64,000 bases of DNA from Powellomyces hirtus (GCA_025526995.1 JAHLKG010000001.1:558001-622000), one strand, 5' to 3'. Shown: positions 21,554-34,088, counted from the stretch's first letter. Translations and numbers: made by a program. The notes: generated by a model from the sequence alone, not told the origin.

Positions 21554-24500
21554 TCACGTGAAATACATCTTTTTCTGTAGGTCGTCCGATACGCGAGCAA
21601 TCTCGAGCACTCCAATTCTCTTTCTAGGTCGCTTCTTGTCTTCGCAGCCCGAGACCCCGTGGGCCGCCGACGCTGCGTGACATCGGGCTCGGGCGGCAAC
21701 GAGATGGGCATAGTAGGCGGGTGGCACTATGCTTACCGACCTTGAGCTAAAGGAAAAGGCGAGGATTGGTTCAGGTACATCGGTAGCGGCCTCGTTTTTT
21801 GCCGGCTCACCTTCTCGCATACAGATAACAAAGACGATATGTCAGTTCCTGTAGGTCATCAGCTGCAAACTTGTTCTCATCATATAGAACGTGATAGTGC
21901 GCAGGCTTTGACGTTCCTTGTAGTCCGGAGTGTGATGTCAAGTAAAAGTCGAATTCATAAGGATGGCAAATATCTGCAAAAAAATGGCATGTCAGTTTTT
22001 GGTGGGAATGAAGCGTCCCTGACTTTCTGTTACTTACCGGAATCCACCACAGTGCCAGGCATGACGTTTCCTTTCTTGTCCATGATTGGATCACCTGCCG
22101 CACCTTGTCCCTCGTCTTTGGGGAACACACGCACATGATGACGCTTGTTGACTACCAAGAACGTTACTTTTGCATCTTCCAAGCCTTTGTCCTTCATGGC
22201 CTTCTTCAAAGCAACAATCTCCTGGATGGCCACCTCGCTGAACTGGCCCTCGGACACTCCATCTCGGTAGAAAATCACGCGTTTCGGGTACACTTTAGAC
22301 CGCTGGTAAAAGAGATCCAGCAGCTCACACGTCATCGAACAGAGCTCAGTTATGATCTCTTGTCGCGCGCCTTGGATTCGGATCGACGCTCGATACTCGC
22401 AAAAGCGGCTGTCCATGCTCGCCACCACCGCGGCAATACTCCTCCCCTCGACCGTTCCCGGCGGAGGATGAGTCACGTCAGCTCCGAGGATCATGGTGCT
22501 CATGGGCTCGCCCAAACATTGCAACTGCTTTCCAGGGTCCAAGAACACGTTTACTCCTCCTAACTTGGCATTCAACTTCAGGATCAGATTGCCAATGTAT
22601 CCCGCATCAAGTTTCATGGCTTGACGCGACATGGCGCACTGCGTCATCAAGCCCATCTCTGTTTCGGCTATTCGCTTGATATCGCTGTAGATCTGAATTC
22701 GCGCCCCAGGGCTCATCAGCGCGCGAAGAATGTCTTGTCGCTGTCCAACCAGACACGTACCGTATGCTTTTGCGATATAATGCAAATAACCAGCTGTGCA
22801 TTGCCTGGATTTGCTAGCCCGCCACTGACATCCAATGCCGCTTCTGTACTCTGCACCGCCCGCTCCGCGGCTAGGGCAAGAGTTGCAGCCACCTCTTGTC
22901 GACCTGGCCCGTAGACAATATCGGGTCTCTGGTTGTATATTGTCATTCCTTTATCTTCCATCGCTTGGATCAACATCAGGACAAAGGACTGGATTGTTTC
23001 TACTGGAAGTTCACGCTGGTCCCCAAACACAGCAATCGACCTTTGAATTTTAACGCCAGTCATTAGACTGACATGAAATGAACCTGTGAACTCCACTGAG
23101 CCTACCAGAAGCGAAGAGATGCCCCCGCTGCAAACTTGAGCGGTCCTTCCATTTTCCACGTCCCACATTCCGGAGTATCACAAACATTCTTTTCTGGTGG
23201 CAAAGTGGTGACCTGCCCGGCTATCATTGGCGGTATTCCCTTGTTTGGTTGGAACGAGAGTTGCGGAGGTGGCAAGATGCGTCCGGGAATCTCCATCATA
23301 TGCGATTCCAGGGTTACGCCCCATGCTACAAGATGTGCCGCATCGCTGTGCATGATACTTTTACATGCAAATGCGTTGTTAGAGACCGCTGTTCCAAATG
23401 CTGAGCAATTGAGTTCGGCCTGTGCTTACTTTTTCCCATGTTGGATCCGACCTGCTCGCTGTCTCGGCAGCAAAGCCGTGATCCTCACCATTTCTGCCGC
23501 CTGTCGTTCATTCAGACGCCCGGTATGGCGCTGGTTTTCTCTAACAACACAAAGCTCCATCGGAATAATGATATCCAGTTGCGCACCAGACGATACACAG
23601 GGCAGGTGGGGATACTGGAGTCGTATGTTGTAGTGCTCTTTGAAGTATTGCTGTACTGACACGTAGGTCATCGTGGTTCCCTTCCCAACTGATATGTAAG
23701 TATGAACCGCGGATTTTGGCGTGATTGCTCTAATCTTGTAGCGTCGACGTCCAGTTGCGCGATAGGTGATCTCGATGGATACGTCCCGGAGGAATTTGTC
23801 GAGCCGATGAAGATCTCGCTCATTGTCCCATCGCACGTGGTCGATGGAGTCTCGTTGGAAAAATCGGGCAACCACATTGATCAATGGTCCTGCAAATCAC
23901 CGCGCGTGCAGAATTTCAATCATTTTTGATCCACCCGGCCGGAAAGCCAATTCAAAATTCTGAGAATTCCTCACTAACCGGTTTGGTAGAATGCCGTAGA
24001 AGACATGTCCAAATTTAGCAAAAGTTGGCCCGCAGTTGGCCTAATGCTTTGAAACCATCCGGGATGAATGGTCAGTCCACCTCGTATGTTCGTGGTCCCG
24101 TCACTGGTGTAAAACCCTCCTCCGGTGCCTCCTGACTCAAGGAGTGCCGTGGGCTTGTGCCGCAGCATCACTTCCAATACCATGATGGTTTCTCGTGGGA
24201 AATCTTTGGTGACACCAGCAAGATATCGGTGTAAACGCTCCATGTCAATCTCGGACACTTTGCGAAGTCGAAGCTTATACCGCTGCGGACCACTGAGAGT
24301 CAAGTCGGTTCAGAGTTGTATGAGAACCAGCCCGGAGTCGATCAGAAGGTATCACCGTACCTAGTCTTGGGATGGCAACCCATTGCTTCCACAACCTCTT
24401 CTTCCGGAAGCTCGATTATGAAAGTCTCTTCAGATCGCGTTTTTCCCCGGATAGTGGTTTGCTTTGCCAAGGGAAATTCCCGTGGCATAAACAGGTTCTT

Positions 24501-25256
24501 GCGTCCGTCATAAACTGCTGCTGCGGCTATCGCACTCAATGTCGGATCTCTAGGCAGACGTCTCCATACTTCCATAACTTTCCGATTTATTTGCGCAAGC
24601 TCATTCGGGTGGACTTCGACATCTGTAGGCAAAAGGAATGAAATCTGTAAGTTGACATGTTTGCATATGTTCCGTCTGTCAATCTGAAACGTACCGTAAT
24701 GAGAAATCCGGATATCTGGAAAATTCAATCGATAAAAGTTGGCACGCAGAGTGATTTGACGGCCTCGTTGTCCCACATTCGGTCGCAAGGGGCGCGGAAT
24801 AGGACACGGGGCCTTTGCACCACGTTTTCCACCCGACGACATTGTCACGATTGCCTGTTCATGGCTCTCAGGGGTTCCAAGATTCAGTCCACTTGCACGA
24901 TACAGTGTTCCTCTGGGTATCAAGCTCGTCGTTAGTGGATTGCTTGGCCATAGCGGAGGCTGCGGCGGCAGCTCTGGACTGGGAATGGACTCATCACTGA
25001 GCTCGCCAGCAAGCGCAGGTGCAGTATCAGGTTCCGCGCTCAAGGCACTCATGGCCGCCGGAATAAACTCGGTCGCATCGGGATGCAGCGTAGACTTTGT
25101 CTTGCCAGTAAGCATTTTCACAGAAAGTTGGTTTGAGAAAATGGAATGTTGAGAATGCTCCATGAAGTCGAATTCCCAGGGGATAAGCCAGGGGTCAACC
25201 AGAAGTCCACATTTGGCGCGTGTCGCACGCGTTTCATCACGTGATGGGCTCTCCAT
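21554..25256 (-). CDS. AGO: Argonaute, RNA-interference slicer
   Basis: Argonaute binds small RNAs and silences matching transcripts. The N domain ([20 protein letters not shown]), linker region ([17 protein letters not shown]), PAZ ([35 protein letters not shown]) and PIWI domains are all present across several exons. The catalytic tetrad is complete: Asp in [12 protein letters not shown], Glu in GARQEII, Asp in [11 protein letters not shown] and His in [13 protein letters not shown]. It ends [10 protein letters not shown], matching the family's MYF-type terminus. The core begins at [10 protein letters not shown] (ATG 24842). The frame stays open for about 138 more codons to an ATG at 25256 and includes a Pro-rich run ([15 protein letters not shown]), so I take the longer start with caution. 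It is head to head with the PH-domain gene. Confidence 0.95.
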
Positions 25257-25500
25257 TAAGCTCCGGACATCACCTTCCTCAAAGAGTCGCGTTCGGACAA
25301 AATCCTTGGTCAGCAAGCTCCCGCCGGGCCATCTGGCAGTGGCACAGAATGCTCTGTTTTCATATACGAGTATGGTGGTCCAAAGTGGAGGTGATGTTCT
25401 ATCGCTCGATAAAAGATCGCATTCACAGTATCACTGAATCTCAAGCACTGTCTCAGATAGAAACAAATAACAGTGTTGAAAGGAACGTCTAGCTGGCATC
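25257..25500. promoter_or_regulatory. divergent promoter between Argonaute and PH-domain gene
   Basis: A span of 244 bp between divergent starts, longer if Argonaute starts at 24842. No specific site was recognised. Confidence 0.3.
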
Positions 25501-27448
25501 ATGTTGACGTCCATGAAAAAGCAGCGATCGGTCCGCTCCTTCAAATCATTGCTGGGAAGCGGCACAGACTACGATGCAGACATATTGAATTCAAATGCGA
25601 GTGTCGCCCAGTCGATGGGACTTATTGGAGAGCCTATGTTGAAGGCATTGCATCTACCGGCCTCTCTGCCCAGCGCAGAACACTTGTCTCCAGGACTATG
25701 GACCTGGACTCATGCGACTGGTGGTGGCTCCGTCAACGCAGATACACTTCATCTGGCTGCGGCACAGACTCGCCTCTACTCGGCCAATGGAGCAGCTTTG
25801 GAATTTCCTGAACATTTGCGGGATGTTCCGAGCCAGCTTCCGGGTGATGACCTTAAAGGACCCGTGGGCGGACGAGCCCTTCCAGGAATGATCAGACCTG
25901 GGATCGAGAGAGCTATGAGTGGCACGGCCACTCAAGGTAGTGTCCGAAGCGGAAAGGTCAATCGAAGGCCAGTCTCGGCGATCTTTCCAGGTCATGAACC
26001 CGAAGGAAACCATAAAATCAGACGATTTTATCTGCAGATGGATGATCTGCGATTGAAGAGCAGCACCAATGGTTAGGGCGCTTGTCTATATTTGAAAATC
26101 CATTGTATGCTAACAAAATGCCGTTCGCAGCTCAATCTGTCGTCTGTCGGGTACAGATTGGTCACCAGAGACCTTGCAGCTCTATCCTCAATCTCAAGAA
26201 AGAAGCAAGCAAAGGATTTGGGCTAGTCAACCGACCCAAAGAAGGGTTTATTTTGTGAGTAGAATGTGGCAGTGAATCAACGGGTGGCAACGCTACTTTT
26301 CAACGCGGACGGAACACCGTATTAACCAGAAATGACGCAGTGATATGGACGACCACGACCCTCGTGTCTTGATTCGAATTCATGGACTTCCTGCTGGGTC
26401 TCGGTTGTCCTCTGACATGTCCTCATCGCCTTCATTCGACATGTCGGACAACGCCAGCTTTCGACCAAAGCTCGGGCTCTTATCTGGACTTAGGAGATCT
26501 CCGACCGCCTCGTCGTTCCGCCTGGACGCTATGGGAGGAAGCGGAACGTCCACGCCTTCCACCGTACCCAACAGCGCCACCGTGGAGGCGGGGCCTTTGC
26601 TAGGTGAAGTCATGTTCACTATCCCAAGCCACATATCTCACAACAAGATACCGGCCGAATACGTCGTCATGTCCAGCAATGCCAAGAAAGAGATCGCCAA
26701 ATTGACAGTGCGCATGGGGGCTTATGTCGATGAAGACTACATCCCAGAGCCAGAGGTATGTGTAGTCAACTTGGGTTATGTGTCACATGTCGCATGTACC
26801 CATCCGTCGTGATAATTCGTGTAGTGCGAGCCAAGTCCACCGGAACCCGAGTTTGGAGACTATCTGAACTTCCTGATCAGCACTCCGGGAGCTTCTGTAA
26901 AGGCATTGTTTCGCGTTCCATGCTATCATGTGGCTTGATTTCTCATCAAGCTGTTCTTTTGGTAGATCTGGCGCAAGTACTGGTGTGTCCTGGGAGAGAA
27001 CGAGCTGCAGATCTATGACTTTGAGTATCGCGAGGTGAGCAGCACCACCAGAATGGACGAAATGTGTACCGGACGATCATAAAACCTTTATCTCCTGACC
27101 AAACAGACCAAACCCGTTTCACGCATTCCACTTCCTCACATCATTCAAATTGCGCCAGCCGATCCGGAACTCATTTACGCGCCCAACTGCATTGAGCTTT
27201 CGCTGTCGCGGAATTTCTCATTTTCCGACAGCATTCCTGATTGGACAGCAAGGGTCGTGGATGCAAGGCCTGGCTCGACCGACATGGTCGTGTACGTCAC
27301 GGCTGATGCACCCGAGCGGATGGTTGTGTGGATGGATAAGATCGCCAGGGAGAAGGCTAGGATGGCCGGCGCCGGGACCCCGGTTCCTCCGCCACGAAAG
27401 CTGGCTGCATCCAGAGCCGCAAGAAAACCAGTGGCAGCAGTTGCATGA
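25501..27448 (+). CDS. Pleckstrin-homology domain protein with a C2-like segment (anillin/Bud4-like layout)
   Basis: Five or six exons encode about 550 residues. The N-terminal 190 residues are mostly disordered with scattered basic patches (MLTSMKKQRSVRSFK). Residues from about 180 (RRFYLQMDDLRLKSS) through VVCRVQIGHQRPCSSIL to PRVLIRIHGL look like a C2 or anillin-homology beta-sandwich, interrupted by a Ser/Gly-rich insert (SSSPSFDMSDNASF). The C-terminal PH domain has IWRKYWCVLGENELQIYDF, KPVSRIPLPHIIQI and a final helix (PERMVVWMDKIAREKARM). The order C2-like then PH is that of anillin/Mid1/Bud4 cytokinesis proteins, so a membrane- or septin-associated role is inferred. The PH call is firm; orthology is not. 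Confidence 0.65.
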
Positions 27449-27735
27449 GGATACATAGGAAGACTGTACAGACCAACAATGAGAAACTTGTAAATGATTG
27501 CGAGAATGCCACACTTTCACACATCACTTCCTCGTGGAATTCCGCATCAACGAGAGAATGGGCGCATCACGATCCACTTTCAAAGGTCGCCTTAGGTAAG
27601 CTATGTATATCATATTATGTGTGTATGTACGTCCGTTCAGACAAACGGGGCCTGATTGGGATCGCTTCTCAGCGCACTCGGCCAGAATTTTTTCTACTCG
27701 CACAGGGATTGTACCCATTCTAGTGTCGTGCGAAC

Positions 27736-28278
27736 TCATTTGTTTCCGGCTTTCATCTCGTAGTCCCAGCCATCTATTGGCGGTGTCTCGGTAGGTACTC
27801 GTAATCTCCGGGGGAATACCACGACCTCGTCCTTGTCGGCTCCGACCTTGGCGGCCTCAAAGAGTCTTGAGTCCGTCTTTTCCAATTCTTCCATAGCAGC
27901 ACGCATGCTTTCGTACATTCCCCTCAGTTCGGCGACCTTTGCTGCCGCCTCCTTCTGCTTTTCCAGCGCCCATGCGCGTTCAATGGTGTCTACCTTGGCA
28001 TCGTCGGCATTTGTGGATACAGGGCACGAGACGGATTTGGCCGTCAGAGGGCGAAGCGGTTTGGCGGATGTGGATGGGACGTCCTTTGAGTAGAGGATAT
28101 CGCGGATGAGTTGGTATCGCTTGTCGGCCCCCGAGATTTCTTTCACTTTCTTTGATGCTGCATCCGTTTGATTGTGTCGAACCAGCGTCATGGAAAACGT
28201 GGGCGGTGGGCATACATTGCAGGAAGGCCGCAGACCGGATGTTGCAGCTCGGCGGATGTAAGTTGCTGAGGAGTTCAT
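27736..28278 (-). CDS. MRPL28: Mitochondrial large-subunit ribosomal protein mL40 (fungal MRPL28 type)
   Basis: A single exon encodes 180 residues. The N-terminus (MNSSATYIRRAATSGLRPSC) is basic with no acidic residues, as in a mitochondrial targeting sequence. The middle has the helical KRYQLIRDILY and IERAWALEKQKEAAAKVAEL followed by MRAAMEELEKTDSRLF. The end VFPRRLRVPTETPP then GWDYEMK matches the conserved C-terminal segment of fungal mL40, in which the protein ends shortly after a P-T-x-x-P motif. Assignment rests on this tail and the overall helix pattern. Confidence 0.7.
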   Translation of the reverse strand: MNSSATYIRRAATSGLRPSCNVCPPPTFSMTLVRHNQTDAASKKVKEISGADKRYQLIRDILYSKDVPSTSAKPLRPLTAKSVSCPVSTNADDAKVDTIERAWALEKQKEAAAKVAELRGMYESMRAAMEELEKTDSRLFEAAKVGADKDEVVVFPRRLRVPTETPPIDGWDYEMKAGNK

Positions 28279-29241
28279 GGTGAAAGAACGAGCAAAAAAC
28301 GTGGGATTGTCAAAACTGTCATTCTTTCCATTGCAAGCCGGGGCCCTCTCTCTCGTAATCAGACTGGGTAGATGTTGCCGTGGCGACAGAGTGATGCTTT
28401 CTTTGGTGCGTTATGCAATCTGCCAGCGAGCCTAGATGTAGGTCAGTCTGCGAGTAGACTGGGTTGTGGTTATGCGATGCCAAGCCTTACCGGTAATTAA
28501 GCCAGCGGCTTTGCACATGACATGACTGACAGAAGGGGAGCGTTTATCGATAAGACGCGGAAGCGGAGCCAAACTTGAACAAGAATTGAGGGCGTTGATG
28601 TTGCTCAGTCCTACATATAGTCACTATTAGGTGCGACTTTCTCAAGCAAATATCGACACTAGATGAAGCACGTCCTGCTTTGACGAACGAAACGAAATGA
28701 CTTTGTTTAGAAATTACACTAACGGGATCTAATTAAAAACAAACGTCTGGCTTTAAACTCTCTTTATCGACCGAGAAAAAGACTGGCAATGTGCAATGGC
28801 TGCGAGTGAGTGAGTGAGTGGGTTGTTGTTCCGTGGCGGCAGCGGCAGGCGATTGAAATGGACGATGGCGCGTTCGAGTCGAGTCGCGCGTCACGTACAA
28901 ATTTCATGTAACCCCACCGTCTTGTTTCTTTTTATCACACATGATCCCCGGGCCACCCATCCTTTTCCTCTCTCTCGTCCCTCCGTCTGTTTTTTTTTTC
29001 CTTTCTCCACCGTACATACATATATGTAATCGATATATCATCTACGTGCACACCGCAAAGAATCAAAGAACATACGGAACAGTCCGAACGAGAATAGGAT
29101 CACCAAAACGTCCTACAGAGACCAGTATTTGTCTGCTGGCCTGGTTGCGAACGTCGCCGACCAAACACGCTGCCCGCTGACCTCGAACAAACTCGAGTTT
29201 AGTTTTTCCACACCCATTCGCTTTTCTTACCAACACCGAAC
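28279..29241. promoter_or_regulatory. long upstream region of the OLE1-type desaturase gene
   Basis: These 963 bp lie between divergent starts, among the longest gene-free stretches here. They contain a (GAGT)n microsatellite at about 28804-28820, a T run at 28990-28999 and a pyrimidine-rich leader before the ATG at 29242. Long regulatory leaders are usual for fatty-acid desaturase genes. I see no clear coding potential. Confidence 0.4.
28804..28820. repeat. (GAGT)n microsatellite
   Basis: Four tandem GAGT units in the desaturase upstream region. Confidence 0.8.
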
Positions 29242-30666
29242 ATGGTTCAATTGAAGGACATCGACTGGATTGGCTCGACAGTTCTCGTCGTCACCCCATT
29301 TGTCGCCCTGTATACCATTTGCTACGTGCCGCTATGCTGGCAAACAGCCGTGTGGAGTCTTGCATATTACTACGTCACTGGTCTTGGAATCACCGCCGGC
29401 TATCACCGCTTGTGGTCTCACCGAAGTTATGAAGCCTCCAAGCCATACCAATGGTTCATGGCCATTGCCGGCGCGGGAGCGGTCCAAGGCAGTATCAAAT
29501 GGTGGTCGAGGCATCACCGTGCTCACCACCGATGGACCGACACGGACGCTGACCCGTACTCTGCACACTTGGGATTCTGGCACTCGCACTTTTGTATGTC
29601 AAAAGTGCACGCTCCCGCTCTCACCCCTATTGAGCCTGTCAATCTTAACTGTCTCTTGTCTCTTTGTTTTCTCTTTGCACAGTGTGGCTCTTCTACACGG
29701 AGGAGTCCAGGAAAGGCAAAGGCAAGGTTGATGTTTCCGACTTGAACCGTGACCCGGTAGTGATGTGGCAGCACCGCAACTTTGTACCGTGAGTATCCCC
29801 CAAACGCTTTCGGATCACACAAATTACCACATCCATCTGACTGTGTTGGGTTTACGTTCAAGTCTGATGCTCTTCACGGCTTTTGTTCTTCCAACCATCG
29901 TCGCCGGCTACGGATGGGGTGACTGGTACGGAGGATTCATGTGGGCCGCCATCACACGTCTTGTCGTTGTCCACCACGCTACCTTCTGCGTCAACTCCCT
30001 TGCGCACTGGCTCGGCGAAACCACTTACGACGATCGCCACACTCCCCGCGACCACTTTCTCACTGCTTTGGTGACCATGGGCGAGGGCTACCACAACTTC
30101 CACCACGAATTCCCATCAGACTTCCGCAATGCCATCAAATTCTGGCAATACGATCCCACAAAGTGGCTCATCTGGTTAGCCTCCACTGTCGGCCTCACCT
30201 ACAACCTCAACATGTTCCCGGACAACGAGATTCAAAAGGGACGCCTCCAAATGGAAGCCAAGAAGATCGAAGCCCTGAAAGCAAAGCTGAACTGGGGTGT
30301 GCCACTCAAGGATCTCCCATCATACACATTCGAAGAATGTAAGCACCACCACACCTTCCACATTGTAGAAAACTCTCCAGTGTATCTACTAAATCTGATT
30401 TCTCTTTTGCAGTCCGAAGTCTCGTAAAGGACGAAAACCGTCAGCTCATGATCATTGAGGGTCTCATCTACAACGTCGAAGAGTTCACTGATCACCACCC
30501 AGGTGGCCGGATTTTCATCAAATCTGGAATTGGCCGGGACATGACTTCCGCATTCAACGGAGGCGTGTACAACCACCACAACGCGGCCCGCAACCTCCTG
30601 CAAGGGTTCCGATTCGGCGTCCTCGACGGCGACGTGCCGGACCTCGCGAAATCAAAGGACGAGTAA
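29242..30666 (+). CDS. OLE1: Acyl-CoA delta-9 desaturase fused to cytochrome b5
   Basis: This ER membrane enzyme puts the first double bond into palmitoyl- and stearoyl-CoA. The ATG at 29242 starts MVQLKDIDWIGSTVL. The three di-iron histidine boxes are HRLWSHRSY, HRAHHRWTD and GYHNFHHEFPSD, with an extra His in FCVNSLAHWLG. Four hydrophobic segments flank them. The C-terminal cytochrome b5 domain has the haem motif TDHHPGGRIFIKSGIGRD and ends LAKSKDE. Introns lie near 29594-29682, 29790-29860 and 30340-30412. The N-terminus is short compared with yeast Ole1, as in many early-diverging fungi. Confidence 0.95.
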
Positions 30667-30999
30667 AAAGAACATGCGGAAAAAGAACGAAACTACTAAT
30701 ATCCGCCCAAAAGCTCGCTTTATAGCGATGCGTTATATAGAATCCCCAGTTTGTCTTGCATGCTTCCTTGCCTCCCCAAAGAAACATTGTAATAGTTCAT
30801 GCCCACTATTCAACCCATATCGTTTCAATACGGAATCGAACGTTTGGAGAAGAAAACGAATCTCTGTTCTATTGTGAGAATGCTAGCATGTCACATTGCG
30901 GATACAAAAACCCACTCCGGGTGGGCCAAAAATGATGTAGTTTTGACTGTATATATGTGTTTTTCAAGCTGAGCCCGTTGCGTGGGGGACAATGGGCTT
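30667..30999. other. intergenic region between convergent genes
   Basis: This 333 bp stretch holds the 3' ends of the desaturase gene and the WD40 gene. No gene-like signal was seen. Confidence 0.4.
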
Positions 31000-33577
31000 C
31001 TATGCGACCGGAGGAGGACCCTCGGCGTCAACATTGTCAAAGCGCCACACGTCGGCTTGACGGACGCGCACTTTGGCAACGGCGGCGGTGGCCGATGTGG
31101 ACTCGGATCCTGTGGTCGACGAGCGCGACGTGTGCTTTTGTGGGGGAGTAGTGAGCGACGACGTGGCGCTGGTTAGTGGTCTAGGCTGCGACGGCGGCGG
31201 CGGAGGGTACGGGTCGGCACCCGCGACCACCGTCTCGACCCAGCTCTGAATGGGGGCAAGCCACGAGGACAAGCGTTTGGCGGGTTGCGCCGGACGTTGG
31301 GGCCGCGTGGTGTGAGAGCTGCTGTATGGTGCTAATGCGGCGTGGGAGTTGGAAGGAGATGTCGCGAGAGATCGTGCGGCCGCAATCGCCGTGGCGGCCG
31401 GGACGGTGATGCGGCGGGGAATAGGGGCTGGCACGGCCGCATTGGTCAGAATGCTTCCGTCCGGAAGCCTCTGGGTTGCGCGAACGTGGATTTTGGGAGG
31501 TGGGGTGGAAGGTTCAGGGTGTGGCAAAAATCCATGCTCCTCGTCTTCGCCCTGGTCCTCCTCGCCCTCTGTACCATCATCCTCATGTTCGTCTTCCGTG
31601 GGTTCATCATACGCGCTTCTATCCTCGTCGGTCTCGGGTTCGACGGTGCCGTCACCTGGCTGCAAATCGGCCATCTCTCCCCTCCACCACTTGATATCAG
31701 AAGGATTTGTGCGATTGGCGATGCCATCCACGTTTCTCCACCAGGGCGCCTCATCGAAAAGATCGTCGACTTCGACATCAGAGTCCCAATCGTCGTCTAG
31801 CGTCCAACATCGGGCTGCTTTGCGACGCGGCAGGAACCCAGTGAGGTCTTCTAGTGGACCGGTGGTGAGCGGTATGGGAGGGTTGTCGATCATGGCTTGA
31901 AGTCCACGGATCTCCTTTTCTATTTCGAACCAAGTACGATTGGAGGAGGCCGAGAGATACGAAAATGCGTAGGCGTGTGCCTGCTGGGTGATCTCGAGCT
32001 CTTCTTTGTATTCCGCGAGCAGATCTTTGGCGGCCTGCAATTCCTCCTCCGCGTCTTCGGCCCGTGTTTGGAGCTCATGATGGGTATGAGTTTGGTGATG
32101 ATGCCATGCCGCCCCACCATTGTTGTTGATTTGCGCGCGCAACTGAGCAATCTGCCGTTTGAGAGCTACCACGTCATCGGGGAGCTCGTCGGCAGGTCCG
32201 CTGTTGCTGATGCTGTCGGTTGGCCGCAAAATGTCATTGTCCTGGGGCAGAGAGAGTGCCGCCGCGACGGGCGATGGTTGTGGCGCAGTGTACTGAGATG
32301 CTGCGGGCGATGCCAGTGGGGAGTGCGAAGCGTTGTTGTTGTGTGTTGTTGCAGCAACTCTGATGAGATTTACACTTCCCGCACACCCAACCACAATACG
32401 TCCGTCCGGGGCATCAGCACATAAAGCAATGCATGGCGGAGATGGTACGGTGAATCGCCTGGCTGCCCTTCCCTTCTTGACGTCCCATTCCTGGATACAT
32501 CCGTCGGGGGTGGCGCTATAAAGTCGCCCTTTGGCGAGACATAAAGAGTGTATTGCTGTCGGTAAGGCGCCGGAATGTCGTGAAAGTGACGACCCTTCTT
32601 GCTGCGAAGGTGGTATTGGCGATGGAGGCGGTGAAGCGGCTGCGTGCCGTGACGTGAGTGTCCGCAGAGTTTGTCCTGAATCTGTGTCGACCACAGAAAT
32701 CGTTCCAACGTCCGTCGCAATGTACAATAAATCGCGCCCGAGGATGAGTGCTGTTACGGGCGCCATCCCTCCGAAGTCCGCAACACATTGACCTGTGATA
32801 CATGTTTGATAATAAGTATTCCACTGCTTTGCAAGGAAGCCTCTGACCGTCCGATGAAATCGTATGATTTCATTGCAGTCACTTACCAGTGGTGGTATCC
32901 CAGCCCTTCACACAACCGTGAGCGTCACTCGAGTACACTCTACCGGAGCCGCAGGCGACGCCCGAAATGGCCGTGTCATGGCCGTTCAGCATCCACTTCT
33001 TCCTCAGAGTTTTGGCATCCCATTCGTTCAAAACGCCATCGACGCCACCGGTGAACACGGAAGTAGGAAGATGCGGCGCATGTTCGTTTCCAGAGTCTGC
33101 AGCTATAGCGAGGGCAGTGATAGGTCCAATATGTGCCGCGGCCACCGTGCGAGTTGCCAAGCCGGTAGAAAGCGAATATATCACGGCGGAGCCGTCAGCA
33201 TAGCCAGCCAGGAGCCGTCGGGCAGTGCTACCGAGAACAGTGACCGCACTGCTCATTTCGGGGTGGGTGAAGGTGTGAGTGTGAGTTTGGTTCGGGACCA
33301 CGTAAGCGAGAATCGACCCATTTGACAAGCCGACGTAGAGAATGTCGCTGTGCAGGTGCATGCTGGTCATAGTGACATGTTGGGGAATCGGCACAGGAAG
33401 AGTTTCTATATGTGACGCAGCGCCGTTGATCGCTGTGGACTGTCGAGACAGAAAGTATCCCGGATTGTTTGACGGATTCGGGCCTTTTACTGGGTTGACA
33501 TTGTCAGTGCCGCTGCCGCCGGGCGTCGGAGGCCCGCCCCGAAAAACTGATAATGTCGCATTCCAAAAGCTGTCCAT
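31000..33577 (-). CDS. WD40-repeat protein with coiled coil and acidic, Pro-rich tail, function unknown
   Basis: Two exons (33577 to about 32885, and about 32800 to 31000) join to roughly 820 residues starting MDSFWNATLSVFRGG. The first 400 residues contain WD40-like units (SVFTGGVDGVLNEWDAKT, GRVYSSDAHGCVKGWDTTT, GRLYSATPDGCIQEWDVKK), probably forming one propeller. A coiled coil follows (DDVVALKRQIAQLRAQIN and EDAEEELQAAKDLLAEYKEE). Next come a Trp-rich segment (EAPWWRNVDGIAN, DIKWWRGEMADL), an acidic stretch (TEDEHEDDGTEGEEDQGE) and a low-complexity Pro/Ser tail. I do not recognise the family. The propeller plus coiled coil suggests a scaffold. It is a likely real gene because of its length and clean structure. 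Confidence 0.75.
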
Positions 33578-33761
33578 CGATCAAAGCCACCCTTCTTCAC
33601 CCTCCCTCCACGACCTGTGTTGAATTTCCTGATGTTCAATGGAGATGTGACACGGAAACGGCGGTTGTACGGAAGTTTCGGCTTGAGAGCGCTGTTTGCC
33701 CAGAGTCGTGCTGACTGACTGCGAGCGTTGGTTTGAGTTGCAAGAGTGCGAAATCCGATAG

Positions 33762-34088
33762 ATGGGAGACCAAGTAGATGCCAATGCTAAGACCAGTCAA
33801 TCAGGCGGTGGCGTAACTGCGGAGCTGTTCAGAGTATGTGATCGGTGTTCCGACGGGGATATACCGGGAAGCGTAATGAGGGAGTTTGGAAGTGTGAACC
33901 ATGGCCAAGATAAGCGGAGGCGGGATGAACGGCGTGAGAGTGACGGCAACTCACACTCCAGCCAACCCCACCCGCCAATCAAGCCAGAAACGCCACCTCA
34001 AGCAAAGCCACTGTCCAAGCCACCTACGCCACACGCAAGACGATCGACCATCTGGGAAGGGCTGGGTGATGATGATGACTACTGTTGA
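33762..34088 (+). CDS. possible small Pro-rich protein
   Basis: A 108-codon frame beginning MGDQVDANAK and ending STIWEGLGDDDDYC. The middle is hydrophilic and Pro-rich (PIKPETPPQAKPLSKPPTP). Nothing resembles a known family. A GTAG donor-like site just after the ATG and an overlapping frame at 33901-34227 make the structure uncertain. It may be 5' leader of the WD40 gene's divergent neighbour or noise. Confidence 0.25.
   Translation: MGDQVDANAKTSQSGGGVTAELFRVCDRCSDGDIPGSVMREFGSVNHGQDKRRRDERRESDGNSHSSQPHPPIKPETPPQAKPLSKPPTPHARRSTIWEGLGDDDDYC

Noticed and set aside
28860..28900. gttcgagtcgagtc-like stretch resembling a tRNA T-loop
   Set aside because: No matching acceptor stem, anticodon arm or D-arm could be drawn around it.
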